DNA from: Intestinibacillus sp. Marseille-P6563
Lineage (GTDB): Bacteria > Bacillota > Clostridia > Oscillospirales > Butyricicoccaceae
Direction of reading: 5' to 3'
DNA length: 64,000 bases
NCBI RefSeq assembly: GCF_900604335.1
Contig: NZ_UWOD01000001.1
Location: 647,501 to 711,500 of the forward strand
Positions 42,866 through 52,337 of the stretch are shown in pieces. Below the pieces are notes generated by a model, which saw only the letters and a program-made list of their open reading frames with translations, was not told where the DNA came from and ran no database searches. Both the position numbers and the translations under genes were made by a program. Numbering within the stretch: position 1 is the first letter of the stretch; the number at the start of each line of letters is the position of its first letter.

Positions 42866-44185
42866 ATGAAATTACAAGCGCTTTCTTTGGAAAATTTTCG
42901 CGGTTTCCCCAAGCTGGCCATGGAATTCCGTCCCGACCTGATGATCCTGACCGGACCGAACGGCGCGGGGAAATCGGCCATTCTGGATGCCGCCGCCTTG
43001 GCATTGGCCACCTATGTCGGCGGTTTTTCGGACATTCCGGTCCGCGGCATCTCGCCCACCGACATCCGCATGGAATCCACTGACAACCCGATGACGCCCT
43101 ACCGGCACACCGGTCCGGTGCGCATCTCGGCCCGGGTGGAGGTCAGCGGCCATCCGCTTGCCTGGAGCCGTACTCTGGAAAACGGCCGGACGGTTTCCAC
43201 CGATGCCACCGAAGTGCTGCAATATGCTGCGGCCTTGCAGGAGCATCTGCGCCGCCGGTCGGTCATTACCCTGCCGGTCGTTGCGTATTATGGTGCGTCC
43301 CGTCGGTGGCTGGAAGGCCGTGACCCGTCGACCCTGCAAAAGGTATGGATCAAAAACCGGCAAAGCGGTTACTTAGGCTGCTTGCAGGCGTCCCCGGACG
43401 AACGGATGCTGCTCAGCTGGTTCGAAAATATGACCTATGCCAAGCAGCAGAAATTGCAGGCCGCGTTTGCTCCGCCCAACCCGGCGGATTTGATCGTGCC
43501 CGACCTGTATGCGGTCACGCAGGCCATGGCGGCCTGCTACAAGAGCGCCTTCCCGGATGTCAAAGATGTTTCGGTTGCGTTTGATGTGGTGCAGCAGGAT
43601 CTGGAACTCACCATCACTCGGCCGGACGACCGCGTCGAGCGGCTGCCCATGCGTCTGCTCGGCCAGGGCATCAAAAACACGCTGCTTCTGGTGGCTGATA
43701 TCGCCTATCGTATGGCGGTGCTCAATCCGCAGTTTGGCGCCGATGTCACGGACTTGACGCCCGGCGTGGTGCTCATTGACGAGATCGAACTACACTTGCA
43801 TCCGGCCTGGCAGAAGCGCATTCTGTCCGACTTGCAGAAGATTTTCCCGCTCGTGCAATTTATCGTGACCACCAATGCCCCGGTCGTGCTGGCGAACACA
43901 GATGCCAAGTGCGTGCGGGTACTGCGCGGCGGACAAGTATACCGCGCTTCCCTGCAAACATACAGCAAGCCGGTCGATGTCATCCTGACCGAAGTGATGA
44001 AAACCAATCCGCAGCCGGATACGGTTACCGAAGCGTTCTCCAGCTTCTATGAATCGCTGGAAGCCCATGAGATGGAAGCCGCCGAACAAAAACTTGGCTG
44101 GCTGACCGAATGCTTAGGCGAAAATGACCGCTCGGTCGAGCGTGCCGCACAGGCACTCAAACATGCCAAGGAACTGAACGGATAA
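42866..44185 (+). CDS. AAA family ATPase (RecF/OLD-like, AAA_15/AAA_21 type), orphan
   Basis: A 439-residue SMC-like ATPase. N-terminal LSLENFRGFPKL and Walker A TGPNGAGKSAIL near 28-39; the C-terminal half has LLGQGIKNTLLLVADI (signature-like), Walker B VVLIDEIELHLHPAWQ near 300, and IVTTNAP. The middle region, about 80-230, is not recognised. Relatives occur alone or paired with nucleases in phage defence (PtuA, OLD). Here the neighbours are metA and an MIF-like gene, and no HNH, TOPRIM or reverse transcriptase gene is adjacent, so a defence role is not supported. Function unknown. Confidence 0.8.
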   Translation: MKLQALSLENFRGFPKLAMEFRPDLMILTGPNGAGKSAILDAAALALATYVGGFSDIPVRGISPTDIRMESTDNPMTPYRHTGPVRISARVEVSGHPLAWSRTLENGRTVSTDATEVLQYAAALQEHLRRRSVITLPVVAYYGASRRWLEGRDPSTLQKVWIKNRQSGYLGCLQASPDERMLLSWFENMTYAKQQKLQAAFAPPNPADLIVPDLYAVTQAMAACYKSAFPDVKDVSVAFDVVQQDLELTITRPDDRVERLPMRLLGQGIKNTLLLVADIAYRMAVLNPQFGADVTDLTPGVVLIDEIELHLHPAWQKRILSDLQKIFPLVQFIVTTNAPVVLANTDAKCVRVLRGGQVYRASLQTYSKPVDVILTEVMKTNPQPDTVTEAFSSFYESLEAHEMEAAEQKLGWLTECLGENDRSVERAAQALKHAKELNG

Positions 44186-44208
44186 TTTTAAAAGGAGAGG
44201 TGTTTTTC

Positions 44209-44547
44209 ATGCCTTATATTGCAGTCCACACCGAGCGGTCGCTGGGTGCACCGGAAAAAGAATCGCTCAAAGCCGCGCTGGGACAGGCCATCACGGTCAT
44301 CCCCGGTAAGAAGGAAAAGGGCCTGATGGTCGAGATCTGCGACGGCTGCGACCTGTACTATGGCGGCCAGAAGTGCGATGCGGCCTATCTGGATGTCAAG
44401 ATTTTTGGCACCGCCCAACCGGACGATCAAAAAGCCTTTATTGAAGCCGCATTCCAGGTCATGGCCGATGCGGGGTTTGACAAAAAGAATGTATACATCA
44501 CCTTTTCCGGACTCCCCCACTGGGGTGTGAACGGTACGATGATATAA
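44209..44547 (+). CDS. MIF/tautomerase superfamily protein
   Basis: A 112-residue protein that aligns by eye with macrophage migration inhibitory factor: it begins MPYIAV, so Pro is the N-terminal residue after Met removal, the catalytic base in the superfamily. DLYYGGQKCDAAYLDVKIFG matches the region around MIF's FGGSSEPCALCSLHSIG, and KKNVYITFSGLPHWGVNG matches RVYINYYDMNAANVGWN. Possible activity is keto-enol tautomerisation of phenylpyruvate-like compounds; the substrate is unknown. AAAGGAGAGG precedes the ATG at 44209. It follows the AAA ATPase gene by 23 nt. Confidence 0.78.
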   Translation: MPYIAVHTERSLGAPEKESLKAALGQAITVIPGKKEKGLMVEICDGCDLYYGGQKCDAAYLDVKIFGTAQPDDQKAFIEAAFQVMADAGFDKKNVYITFSGLPHWGVNGTMI

Positions 44548-44556
44548 GAAAATTGG

Positions 44557-44590
44557 GACAGGCCGTTTTGCAGCGGCCTGTCTTTCCTTC
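44557..44590 (+). terminator. Probable terminator after the MIF-like gene
   Basis: GACAGGCCG / CGGCCTGTC stem, 8-nt loop, followed by a TTTCCTTCC tract with few consecutive Ts. Confidence 0.65.
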
Positions 44591-44614
44591 CGATTCGATT
44601 TTGGAAAGCGAGAG

Positions 44615-45391
44615 ATGCTGATGTTATTTGATACCCATGCCCACTATGACGACGACCAATTTGACACGGACCGCGAAACGCTGCTCGCCTCCCTGCCCGA
44701 GCACGGCGTCGGACTGGTGCTCAATCCGGGCTGCGATTTGGAAAGCAGCCGCAAGGCAGTCGCCTATGCCGAAACCTATCCGCATGTGTATGCCGCGGTT
44801 GGGATTCATCCGGAAAATATCGAAGGCATCGAACTGGAACGCGATCTTCCTGCCTTGGAAGCTTTGGCCAAGTCCAGTCACAAGGTGCGTGCCATCGGTG
44901 AAATCGGCCTGGATTACTATTGGGTCAAAGAGCCCGAGCAGCGCCGGTTCCAGGCTGAAGTGTTCCGCGCACAGATGCGTCTGGCTGGACGACTCCAGCT
45001 TCCGGTCATCATCCACGACCGCGAAGCCCATCTGGACAGCCTGACCGTTGTGGAGCAATATCCGGCCGTGCGCGGGGTATTCCATTGCTATTCCGGTTCG
45101 GTGGAGTTTGCGAAACGGCTGCTCGATTTAGGGTACCTGCTTTCGTTCACCGGGGTCATCACGTACAAAAACGCCAAGAAAGCGGTCGATGTCGTGCGCG
45201 CTGTGCCGCTCGACCGGCTGATGATCGAAACCGATTCACCTTATATGGCACCGGTCCCCTATCGCGGTAAGCGCAATTCCTCGCTGTATGTTTACCGCAT
45301 GGCCGAAGCCATTGCCGAGATCAAAGAAATTCCCTTGGAGGAAGTCATCACCCAAACGACCGAAAACGGCAAGCGCCTGTTTGGCATATAA
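44615..45391 (+). CDS. tatD: TatD family deoxyribonuclease
   Basis: A 258-residue TIM-barrel metallohydrolase of the TatD/YcfH group. Metal ligands are visible: FDTHAHYDD near 6-13, GEIGLDYYW near 93, VIIHDREAH near 130, GVFHCYSG near 154 and IETDSPYMAP near 205. It acts as a 3'-5' DNA exonuclease in DNA repair in characterised members. Two starts are possible, ATG 44615 or 44621, within GAGAGATGCTGATG. A terminator shared with the convergent peptidase gene follows. Confidence 0.92.
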   Translation: MLMLFDTHAHYDDDQFDTDRETLLASLPEHGVGLVLNPGCDLESSRKAVAYAETYPHVYAAVGIHPENIEGIELERDLPALEALAKSSHKVRAIGEIGLDYYWVKEPEQRRFQAEVFRAQMRLAGRLQLPVIIHDREAHLDSLTVVEQYPAVRGVFHCYSGSVEFAKRLLDLGYLLSFTGVITYKNAKKAVDVVRAVPLDRLMIETDSPYMAPVPYRGKRNSSLYVYRMAEAIAEIKEIPLEEVITQTTENGKRLFGI

Positions 45392-45393
45392 AA

Positions 45394-45418
45394 AAATCCC
45401 CCTGAAACCAGGGGGATT
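45394..45418. terminator. Bidirectional terminator between tatD and the aroQ-pepP operon
   Basis: AAATCCCCCTG / CAGGGGGATTT with an AAAC loop; A and T runs flank both sides, the longer T run being on the minus strand. Confidence 0.9.
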
Positions 45419-45426
45419 TCTCCATC

Positions 45427-46488
45427 TTACAGAATGAGCAGTTCTTTCGGTGCTTCAGTCAGATTGCGGCAGGAGTCGCCGGTCAGATACAGCATATCTT
45501 CAATGCGCACCCCAAAACGTCCCGGCAGATAGATACCCGGCTCGGCGGTGACGATCACGCCGTCCTGCATGATCTTATCGCCGCGCGTGGAAAGCCTCGG
45601 CTCTTCATGAATTTGCAGACCCACTCCATGGCCAAAGCCATGGCCAAAATAAGGGCCAAAATCCGCTTGCTCAATCACCTCGCGCGCCGCTTGGTCGATC
45701 TCCTTACCGGTGACGCCCGGACGGGCGGCTGCAATGCCAGCCTTTTGTGCACGCAGTACCACGTCATAAACATGGGCCATTTCGTCGGTTGCATAGCCGA
45801 CCGCGACCGTACGCGTCATATCCGAGCAATAGCCGTTGACGATACATCCAAAGTCCATGGTGATAAAATCGCCTTCCGCAATCGGCTTTTCGCTGGGCAC
45901 ACCGTGCGGTTTGGACGAGTTGGCGCCCGATACCACGATGGGGTCAAACGACATATTTTCCGCCCCATAATACAGCATCCGATAGGTCAGCTTGGCCGCA
46001 ATCTGCTTTTCGGTCACGCCCGGACGGATGTCCTCGAGCACCTCCAAAAAGGCTGTCTCTGCGATTCGCTGGGCCGCAATGACATGGTTTAGCTCGTCCT
46101 CGCTCTTGACCATGCGCAGCTTTTCCATCATGTCGCGCATCGGCTGCACCTTGGCGGTTAACTTGCCCTGCCAGCGGGTATATTCCTGATAGGTCAGGGC
46201 GTCGTCTTCCAGGGCAATGGTTTTAATATGGTCGGCAGCGACCAGCTGATTGACCACCGCAGAATACGATTGTCCGTCCCCTGGCTCGCGCACCTCAAAG
46301 CCCTCGACCTGCTGCTTGGCGGCTTCGATATAACGAAAATCGGTGAAAAACACTGCGTGCTTTTCCGAAATATACACAACGCCTGCCGTCGAATGGAAAC
46401 CGGTCACATAACGGCGGCTGATCTCACTGGTGAGCAGGACAGCATCTGCTCCCTGCTCGCGCATCGCTCTTCGAATTTTTGCAATCAT
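45427..46488 (-). CDS. pepP: Xaa-Pro aminopeptidase, M24 family
   Basis: A 353-residue metallopeptidase removing N-terminal residues before proline. Creatinase-like N-terminal domain (1-125) and pita-bread catalytic domain. The five metal ligands are found in [19 protein letters not shown] (two Asp), [19 protein letters not shown] (His), VTAEPGIY (Glu) and VRIEDML (Glu). Its ATG overlaps the aroQ stop by 4 nt. In many Firmicutes this pair is followed by efp (elongation factor P), which is absent here; the tatD gene converges instead. Confidence 0.92.
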   Translation of the reverse strand: MIAKIRRAMREQGADAVLLTSEISRRYVTGFHSTAGVVYISEKHAVFFTDFRYIEAAKQQVEGFEVREPGDGQSYSAVVNQLVAADHIKTIALEDDALTYQEYTRWQGKLTAKVQPMRDMMEKLRMVKSEDELNHVIAAQRIAETAFLEVLEDIRPGVTEKQIAAKLTYRMLYYGAENMSFDPIVVSGANSSKPHGVPSEKPIAEGDFITMDFGCIVNGYCSDMTRTVAVGYATDEMAHVYDVVLRAQKAGIAAARPGVTGKEIDQAAREVIEQADFGPYFGHGFGHGVGLQIHEEPRLSTRGDKIMQDGVIVTAEPGIYLPGRFGVRIEDMLYLTGDSCRNLTEAPKELLIL

Positions 46489-46919
46489 CCCAAAATCCCT
46501 TTCATGGCATCCACGGCCAACAGATAGCTATTTTTCCCAAATCCAGCGATGACACCGGCACAAACGGCGCTGATGGTCGAATGGTGCCGGAATTCCTCCC
46601 GGGCATGCACATTGGACATATGCACTTCCACGCAGGGCAGACGGGTCGCAGCGATCGCATCGCGGATGGCATAGCTGTAATGGGTATACGCGCCCGCGTT
46701 GATGATGATACCGTCACAATCGTCAATGGCGGCGTGAATACGGTCAATGAGCGCGCCTTCGGAATTGGATTGGAAGCATACGCACTCCCAACCATACTGC
46801 GCACACTTAAGCACGACTTCTTCGTTGATCGCAGCCAGTGTATCGCGGCCATAGATGCCCGGTTCGCGGCTGCCGGTCAGGTTCAGGTTGGGTCCATGGA
46901 TGAGGGAAATTTTCTTCAT
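46485..46919 (-). CDS. aroQ: Type II 3-dehydroquinate dehydratase
   Basis: A 144-residue shikimate-pathway enzyme that dehydrates 3-dehydroquinate. [18 protein letters not shown] near 8 contains the catalytic Tyr; [14 protein letters not shown] near 49, [17 protein letters not shown] near 72 and [17 protein letters not shown] near 98 (with the catalytic His) complete the active site. Normal length. AAAGGAG lies 12 nt before the ATG. A structured leader with three hairpins precedes it. Confidence 0.95.
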   Translation of the reverse strand: MKKISLIHGPNLNLTGSREPGIYGRDTLAAINEEVVLKCAQYGWECVCFQSNSEGALIDRIHAAIDDCDGIIINAGAYTHYSYAIRDAIAATRLPCVEVHMSNVHAREEFRHHSTISAVCAGVIAGFGKNSYLLAVDAMKGILG

Positions 46920-46936
46920 ATGTTGACAATTCTCCT

Positions 46937-47041
46937 TTTATGTCACCAAGCGGCAGGGACTATGCCATCTGCCGACCCGAAAGGGCGCTTTCCCCATTTC
47001 GGGCTGATTTTCAATCAAACGACACGGCTTATCCCGTGTTT
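46937..47041 (-). promoter_or_regulatory. Structured 5' leader of aroQ-pepP, three hairpins, unknown class
   Basis: From the predicted start near 47041 to the ribosome binding site, the minus-strand RNA can form three consecutive hairpins: ACACGG/CCGTGT (47039-47022, extended by CAAAC/GTTTG), CCCGAAA/TTTCGGG reading 47003-46976, and CGGCAG/CTGCCG (46974-46951). None is followed by a T run, so any control would be by translation or stability. I do not recognise it as a known riboswitch. The remaining 47077-47297 contains no gene that I can support; TATATA near 47253 may be the dgt -10 but lacks a clear -35. Confidence 0.5.
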
Positions 47042-47047
47042 GCGTCC

Positions 47048-47076
47048 ATTATAGCACGTTTTCTGCCGTTTGCCAA
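47048..47076 (-). promoter_or_regulatory. Promoter of aroQ-pepP
   Basis: Minus-strand TTGGCA (47071-47076), 17 bp spacer, perfect TATAAT (47048-47053), about 120 nt upstream of the aroQ start codon. Confidence 0.85.
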
Positions 47077-47297
47077 CGTTTTCCCGTCCAATATCCACAA
47101 AACCACCGGACAAAAAACCGGATTTCCCATCATCAAAAGCCACAAAGCACGCACTTTTCCGCCCGCTTTCCAGGACATCTTTCACAAATCGTACGATTTG
47201 CAAAAAAATTGGGCGCAAAAAGAAGGATTTCAGCCCACGCGCTGCGTATTGTATATATGTAGATTGTTGTTTCCGGCCTTTGCAAAGGGGGTTTTGT

Positions 47298-48299
47298 ATG
47301 ACCATCCGTACACGCATCGAAAACCAGGAAGCACAGACCCTCTGCGATTGGGCGACCCTGGCCCGTGATTCTCAGGGCCGGCAGACCCCGCTGGTCCCCT
47401 GCCCCAACCGCACCTGCTTCCAACGCGACCGTGACCGCATCATTCATTCCAAAGCCTTCCGGCGGCTTTCCAATAAGACGCAAGTCTTTATTTCGCCCGA
47501 AGGTGACCACTACCGTGCCCGTCTGACTCACACGCTGGAAGTGGCACAGATTGCCCGCACGATTGCCCGGGCGCTGCGTTTGAATGAGGATCTGACCGAA
47601 GCCATTGCGCTGGGGCACGATCTGGGTCATACACCTTTTGGCCATGCAGGCGAAGCGGCGCTAGGCGAAGTTTGTCCCGAAGGCTTTCGCCACAACGAGC
47701 AGAGCCTGCGCATTGTCGACCGGGTGGAAAAACTCAATCTCACCCTAGAGGTACGCGACGGCATCGTCTGCCACACGGGCACCCGCAAGGCTTCGACGCC
47801 CGAAGGCCGCATCATCCACTATGCCGACCGCATTGCTTACATCAACCACGACATCGACGATGCCGTGCGCGGCGGGCTGCTGTGCCGGGAGGATATCCCG
47901 CAGGCGCTGCGCACCGTTTTGGGAGAAACCCATGGGCAGCGCATCGACACGCTCGTGACGGCCATGATCGATTACGGCACCCGCGAACACGCCATCGGCA
48001 TGGACGCCGGGGTGCTGGACGCCATGCTGGAACTGCGGCAGTTTATGTTCGAGCACGTCTACACGGGCACGGCCGCTCAGGCCGAAGAGCAGCGCGCCCG
48101 CAATATGCTCAAAGCCCTGTACTTATATTTTTATGACCATATCGACGAGTTGCCGGCCGATTACCGCCGTCTGATCGACGAAGGCGACAGCCGCGCGCGT
48201 GTGGCGTGCGACTACATCGCCTGCATGACCGACCGCTACTCGATCGCGACCTATAAACGGCTGTTTATCCCAAAAAGCTGGCATAAACGGCAAGAATAA
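47298..48299 (+). CDS. dgt: Deoxyguanosinetriphosphate triphosphohydrolase-like protein
   Basis: A 333-residue HD-domain dNTP triphosphohydrolase. The HD residues are seen in RLTHTLEVAQIARTIARAL (first His) and AIALGHDLGHTPFGHAGE (HD pair); the RDRDRIIHSKAFRRLSNKTQVF segment near 34 is typical for the family. It splits dNTPs to deoxynucleosides and triphosphate. The frame stays open from 47070, but AAAGGGGG before the ATG at 47298 (MTIRTRIEN) sets the start. It precedes dnaG by 21 nt, forming dgt-dnaG-rpoD, a common Firmicute order. Confidence 0.93.
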   Translation: MTIRTRIENQEAQTLCDWATLARDSQGRQTPLVPCPNRTCFQRDRDRIIHSKAFRRLSNKTQVFISPEGDHYRARLTHTLEVAQIARTIARALRLNEDLTEAIALGHDLGHTPFGHAGEAALGEVCPEGFRHNEQSLRIVDRVEKLNLTLEVRDGIVCHTGTRKASTPEGRIIHYADRIAYINHDIDDAVRGGLLCREDIPQALRTVLGETHGQRIDTLVTAMIDYGTREHAIGMDAGVLDAMLELRQFMFEHVYTGTAAQAEEQRARNMLKALYLYFYDHIDELPADYRRLIDEGDSRARVACDYIACMTDRYSIATYKRLFIPKSWHKRQE

Positions 48300-48320
48300 T
48301 CCCCGCGAAAGGAGGCAGCT

Positions 48321-50072
48321 ATGGCCTTCGACCAGTCCTTTCTGGACGAACTGACCGCGCGCAGCGATATTGTGGAGGTCGTATCCCGGTATGTGCAGCT
48401 CAAGCGCAGCGGCGCCAATTATTTCGGGCTTTGCCCGTTCCACAATGAAAAATCGCCCTCCTTTTCGGTTTCCCCGGACAAGCAGATCTTTTACTGCTTT
48501 GGCTGCGGCCAGGGCGGCGGCGTCATCTCATTTGTGATGCGCGCCGAAGGGCTGGAATTTCCGGATGCAGTCGCTTTTCTGGCCAAGCAATGCGGCTTGC
48601 CCATTCCGGAGGATACGCAGGACCCGCAGGCCGGCCGGCGCCGGGAACGGCTGTTAAACCTCATGCGCGATGCCGCACGGTTTTACTATGCCGAACTGTG
48701 GAAGCCGGAAAACCAGAGGGTGCAGCAATATTTCGCCCGTCGCGGACTGCGGCGCGGCACCATGAACCGTTTTGGACTTGGCTATGCGCCCGATTCCTTT
48801 TTTGCGACCATGGACGCCATGCAGGCCAAGGGCTACACCAAAGAGGAACTGCTTGCCTGCGGCCTGGCCGCGCGCAGCGAAAAGGGCAATTTATATGACA
48901 AATTCCGCAACCGCGTCATGTTCCCCATCATCGACCAGCGCGGCAACGTGATCGCCTTTGGCGGCCGCGTGATGGATGACAGCAAGCCCAAGTACCTCAA
49001 CTCCCCGGAAACGTCCATTTTTCACAAGGGACGCAACCTATTTGCCCTCAATCTGGCCCGCAAGACCAAAAATGATTATTTCATCCTGGCTGAGGGGTAT
49101 ATGGACGTCATCGCGCTGCACCAGGCCGGATTTGATTCGGCGGTGGCGTCGCTGGGCACTTCCCTGACCGATGAGCAGGCGCGTATCATCGCCCGCCACA
49201 CCAAGAACATCATCATTTCGTATGACGCTGACGGCGCGGGACAGGCCGCTTCACAGCGTGCCATCGATATTTTGAAAAAAGCTGACCTCAATGTTCGGGT
49301 TTTGAAAATCCCAGGCGCCAAGGACCCGGATGAATTCATCCGCGAAAAAGGGCCGGACGCTTTCCGCCGGTTGATCGAGCACAGTGAAGACCACAACGCA
49401 TTCCGTTTGGAAAATATCGCTGCCAAGTTTGATTTGGAGGAAGATGAGCAGCGGGTCGCCTTCCTGCGGGAAGCGGCCTGGATGCTGGCCCACATCGACG
49501 GCGCGGTCGAGCGCGAAGTGTATGCCGGCCGGGCGGCCCAGATGGCAAACGTCAGTCTGGATGCCATGCAGGTCGAAGTCAAACGCGCGTTATCCATCCG
49601 GCGCGGCCAGCAGAAAAAGGCCCAGCGGCGCGATGTCCGCGCACCGGCGCAGGCTGCCCAGCCCAAAGACCGGGCTCTGCATTATCCCGATATTGTATCG
49701 GGACGCGCCGAAGAAGGGATTTTGGCCCTGATTTTTGGGGATAATACATTAGTTTCTTATCTTGCGGACAAAATAACGCCGCAGGATTTTACCGCACCGG
49801 TGCTGCGCAAGGTGTTTGCGCATGCCCTTTCCCTCTATGACGCCGGACGGCCGATTACGGTCGCTTCGTTTGAGGGATATTTGGAGCCCAACGAACTGTC
49901 CCTGCTTGCACGCATCACCGAGCAAACCGTTCCGGCCAAACGGGAGCAAGCAATGGACGATTACATACGGAAAATCCGGGGCGAAGCACTCAAACATGCC
50001 CAGCCCATTTCGGAAGATCCCGCGGAGGACCCGCTTCTGGCCAAAGCCAAACTGAAAAGCAGAAAAAAATGA
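48321..50072 (+). CDS. dnaG: DNA primase
   Basis: A 583-residue primase that makes RNA primers for replication. N-terminal CHC2 zinc finger (CPFHNEKSPSF near 38, then YCFGCGQGG), the RNA polymerase core with TOPRIM motif EGYMDVIALHQAG near 257 and SYDADGAGQAA near 303, and a C-terminal helicase-interaction region. AAAGGAGG precedes the ATG. Second gene of the macromolecular synthesis operon dgt-dnaG-rpoD. Confidence 0.97.
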   Translation: MAFDQSFLDELTARSDIVEVVSRYVQLKRSGANYFGLCPFHNEKSPSFSVSPDKQIFYCFGCGQGGGVISFVMRAEGLEFPDAVAFLAKQCGLPIPEDTQDPQAGRRRERLLNLMRDAARFYYAELWKPENQRVQQYFARRGLRRGTMNRFGLGYAPDSFFATMDAMQAKGYTKEELLACGLAARSEKGNLYDKFRNRVMFPIIDQRGNVIAFGGRVMDDSKPKYLNSPETSIFHKGRNLFALNLARKTKNDYFILAEGYMDVIALHQAGFDSAVASLGTSLTDEQARIIARHTKNIIISYDADGAGQAASQRAIDILKKADLNVRVLKIPGAKDPDEFIREKGPDAFRRLIEHSEDHNAFRLENIAAKFDLEEDEQRVAFLREAAWMLAHIDGAVEREVYAGRAAQMANVSLDAMQVEVKRALSIRRGQQKKAQRRDVRAPAQAAQPKDRALHYPDIVSGRAEEGILALIFGDNTLVSYLADKITPQDFTAPVLRKVFAHALSLYDAGRPITVASFEGYLEPNELSLLARITEQTVPAKREQAMDDYIRKIRGEALKHAQPISEDPAEDPLLAKAKLKSRKK

Positions 50073-50089
50073 TTTTGGAGGTATAAGAC

Positions 50090-51310
<1,221 letters not shown>

Positions 51311-51316
51311 ACAGCA

Positions 51317-51349
51317 AAACCCGCCCTGCAAAACAGGGCGGGTTTTTTT
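51317..51349. terminator. Bidirectional terminator between rpoD and the apbE operon
   Basis: AAACCCGCCCTG / CAGGGCGGGTTT with a CAAAA loop and T run on the plus strand; it overlaps the apbE stop codon on the other strand. Confidence 0.92.
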
Positions 51350-52322
51350 ATATCTGCCGCACAGTTCTTTGATCTCTGGGAAAAAAGCCGGCGCCTTCCG
51401 TGGCAACGATGCTGCCATCCTCCAAAACGGCGACAAAATCGATGCGTTCTCCACTCTCCGTAGCCAAGCTGCGGACCAGCTGCGTGCCCTGCTCGACACC
51501 CAGCAGGAAAAAAGCAGTGGACAACAAATCGGTAAACACCGCACAGGTGGACAGGATGGACACGCTTTGGATGCTTAGCGGATGCGGCCGGCCGGTGCGC
51601 GGGTCGAGCAAGTGATGATAGATTACCCCGTCTTTTTCAAATCCATGCTCATACCATGACGAGGTGGCAATGCCCTGCCCGGCCAGACTAACGGTGCCAA
51701 AAACACTGGCTGGATTCTCGGGGTCCCGCACCGCAACTTTCCAAGGCCGCTTTTGGCCGGTTCGTTCGTCCTGCTTTTGGCCTAAAACGAACAGATTTCC
51801 CCCATAGTCAATCACGCCATTGGAAACCCCAGCGGCCCGCAGAATGTCCACGGCAAGCCCCAGCGCATAGCCTTTGCCCGATGCGCCGGGGTCCAGACCG
51901 ATTCCGGGCCGGTCAAAGGTCACGGTTTTCTGCGTCCGGTCCAGCGTCAGGTGGGAATATCCCACCCGCTCCAAACACGCGGCAATCGCCTGGTCGCTCG
52001 GGATTTCCGGCGTGTCCCTCAAAAAATCCCAGAGTTTGATCAGCGGTCCCACCGTTGGGTCAAATGCACCGCCGGACCGCCGGCAGATATCCAAGTTGCA
52101 CGCCAGGAAATCACACAACAGATCGGAAACCGGGACCGGAATGCCGGGCGTATAATCCCGGCACAGGTGGGACAGTTCGCTGTCTGGGTCAAACATGCTG
52201 AGCCGGGCTTCGACTTCCCGCGCGCTTTCCTGTACGCGCGCGAGAACATGCTCCTGTCCCGGCGCAAGATCGGCCGCCACCCGGCACATGGTATCATAGG
52301 CGAGAAAGGTGATTTCCTGCAT
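51348..52322 (-). CDS. apbE: FAD:protein FMN transferase (ApbE), no signal peptide
   Basis: A 324-residue flavin transferase that covalently attaches FMN from FAD to Thr or Ser of FMN_bind-type proteins. Family blocks: FDPTVGPLIKLWDF near 85, LDPGASGKGYALGLAVDILRAAGVSNGVIDYGGNL near 143-177, HHLLDPRTGRPHPL near 228 and the Mg2+-site FTDLLSTAFFLLG near 256. It begins MQEITFLAYDTMC with no signal peptide or lipobox, so it should act in the cytosol, unlike most secreted ApbE proteins. Start behind AAGGAG. It is the last gene of a nine-gene leftward operon and directly follows two FMN_bind-like genes, its probable substrates. Confidence 0.93.
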   Translation of the reverse strand: MQEITFLAYDTMCRVAADLAPGQEHVLARVQESAREVEARLSMFDPDSELSHLCRDYTPGIPVPVSDLLCDFLACNLDICRRSGGAFDPTVGPLIKLWDFLRDTPEIPSDQAIAACLERVGYSHLTLDRTQKTVTFDRPGIGLDPGASGKGYALGLAVDILRAAGVSNGVIDYGGNLFVLGQKQDERTGQKRPWKVAVRDPENPASVFGTVSLAGQGIATSSWYEHGFEKDGVIYHHLLDPRTGRPHPLSIQSVSILSTCAVFTDLLSTAFFLLGVEQGTQLVRSLATESGERIDFVAVLEDGSIVATEGAGFFPRDQRTVRQI

Positions 52323-52337
52323 CGTGCACGCTCCTTC

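Noticed and set aside
42866-44547. AAA ATPase plus small gene as a Septu/OLD-like phage defence pair
   Set aside because: The small gene is an MIF-like tautomerase, not an HNH or TOPRIM nuclease, and no other defence gene is nearby.
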